NCBI GenBank assembly: GCA_030248825.1
Contig: JARCMB010000061.1
Span: forward strand, 1-5,624
Direction of reading: 5' to 3'
DNA length: 5,624 nt
Source of the DNA: Pseudanabaenaceae cyanobacterium MP8IB2.15
GTDB lineage: Bacteria > Cyanobacteriota > Cyanobacteriia > Pseudanabaenales > Pseudanabaenaceae
In this document: piece after piece, positions 5,534 to 5,624 of the stretch
How the letters are laid out: each line of letters starts with the position of its first letter
Position numbering within the stretch: the stretch's first letter is position 1
The notes under the pieces: model-generated
The model's input: the letters and a program-made list of their open reading frames with translations, nothing else
What the model was told of the DNA's origin: nothing
Database searches by the model: none
Translations under genes and position numbers: made by a program

Positions 5534-5560
5534 CCCCAACCTGCTTACGCGAGGATGGGG
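5534..5560 (+). terminator. Hairpin after rfbA, possible terminator
   Basis: CCCCA (5534-5538) pairs with TGGGG (5556-5560). After one A-A mismatch, CCT (5540-5542) pairs with AGG (5552-5554) around a 9-base loop. CTTTC follows rather than a proper U run, so termination on the + strand is uncertain. It begins 9 bases after the rfbA stop, where a terminator is expected. It could also serve a convergent gene or be the end of a small repeat element. Confidence 0.4.
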
Positions 5561-5583
5561 CTTTCAATAGCCCTGAGATGATC

Positions 5584-5595
5584 TGCAATATTGCA
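5584..5595. repeat. 12-bp perfect palindrome TGCAATATTGCA
   Basis: Exact inverted repeat with no spacer, in the non-coding stretch after rfbA. It could be an operator-like site for the gene beyond the window or a chance AT-rich palindrome. Confidence 0.35.
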
Positions 5596-5624
5596 AAACA
5601 ATCTCGAACCTTCAGGCGCAGTTA

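Noticed and set aside
1..5624. tRNA, rRNA, insertion sequence or prophage features.
   Set aside because: No tRNA-like cloverleaf, rRNA sequence, transposase or terminal inverted repeats were recognised on either strand.

Overview
The window is a stretch of a beta-cyanobacterial chromosome carrying most of a beta-carboxysome (ccm) gene cluster, followed by a ribosomal protein gene and a nucleotide-sugar gene, all on the + strand. The evidence for a cyanobacterium is the order ccmK-ccmK-ccmL-ccmM-ccmN, the near-canonical CcmK sequence, a CcmM that joins a gamma-carbonic-anhydrase domain to RbcS-like modules, and two GCGATCGC (HIP1) octamers with many CGATCG cores. The genus cannot be fixed from this sequence alone.

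Layout: the 3' part of a short CcmK (ccmK2-like) runs in from the left edge to 280. A complete longer CcmK (ccmK1-like, 401-739) follows, then the pentameric vertex protein CcmL (834-1136), the scaffold CcmM (1267-3261) and the adaptor CcmN (3334-4113, using the ATG rather than an upstream TTG). Gaps of 72-130 bases separate these genes. One gap holds a 13-bp tandem repeat (before ccmK1), and one holds a strong 12-bp hairpin (between ccmK1 and ccmL). The cluster ends without ccmO. After a gap with a consensus TATAAT box comes rpsN (4234-4539, uS14), a probable intrinsic terminator, and rfbA/rmlA (4635-5525, glucose-1-phosphate thymidylyltransferase). A second hairpin follows rfbA.

How the genes work together: CcmK hexamers form the facets of the carboxysome shell and CcmL pentamers close its corners. 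CcmM condenses Rubisco through its RbcS-like modules, and its N-terminal domain binds CcmN (and, in species that have it, the carbonic anhydrase CcaA). The C-terminal helix of CcmN recruits the shell. CcmM here keeps the three zinc-binding histidines and a cysteine pair expected of an active, redox-controlled carbonic anhydrase. RpsN and RfbA have no evident role in the carboxysome and look like separate transcription units.

This is a known system, not a new one. The points most worth a second look are: four RbcS-like modules in CcmM with a redox-type cysteine pair only in the last one; an 8-residue tandem repeat that enlarges the linker of CcmN; the hairpin between ccmK1 and ccmL, which could tune shell stoichiometry; and a 74-bp identical tract between the two ccmK genes that suggests gene conversion.
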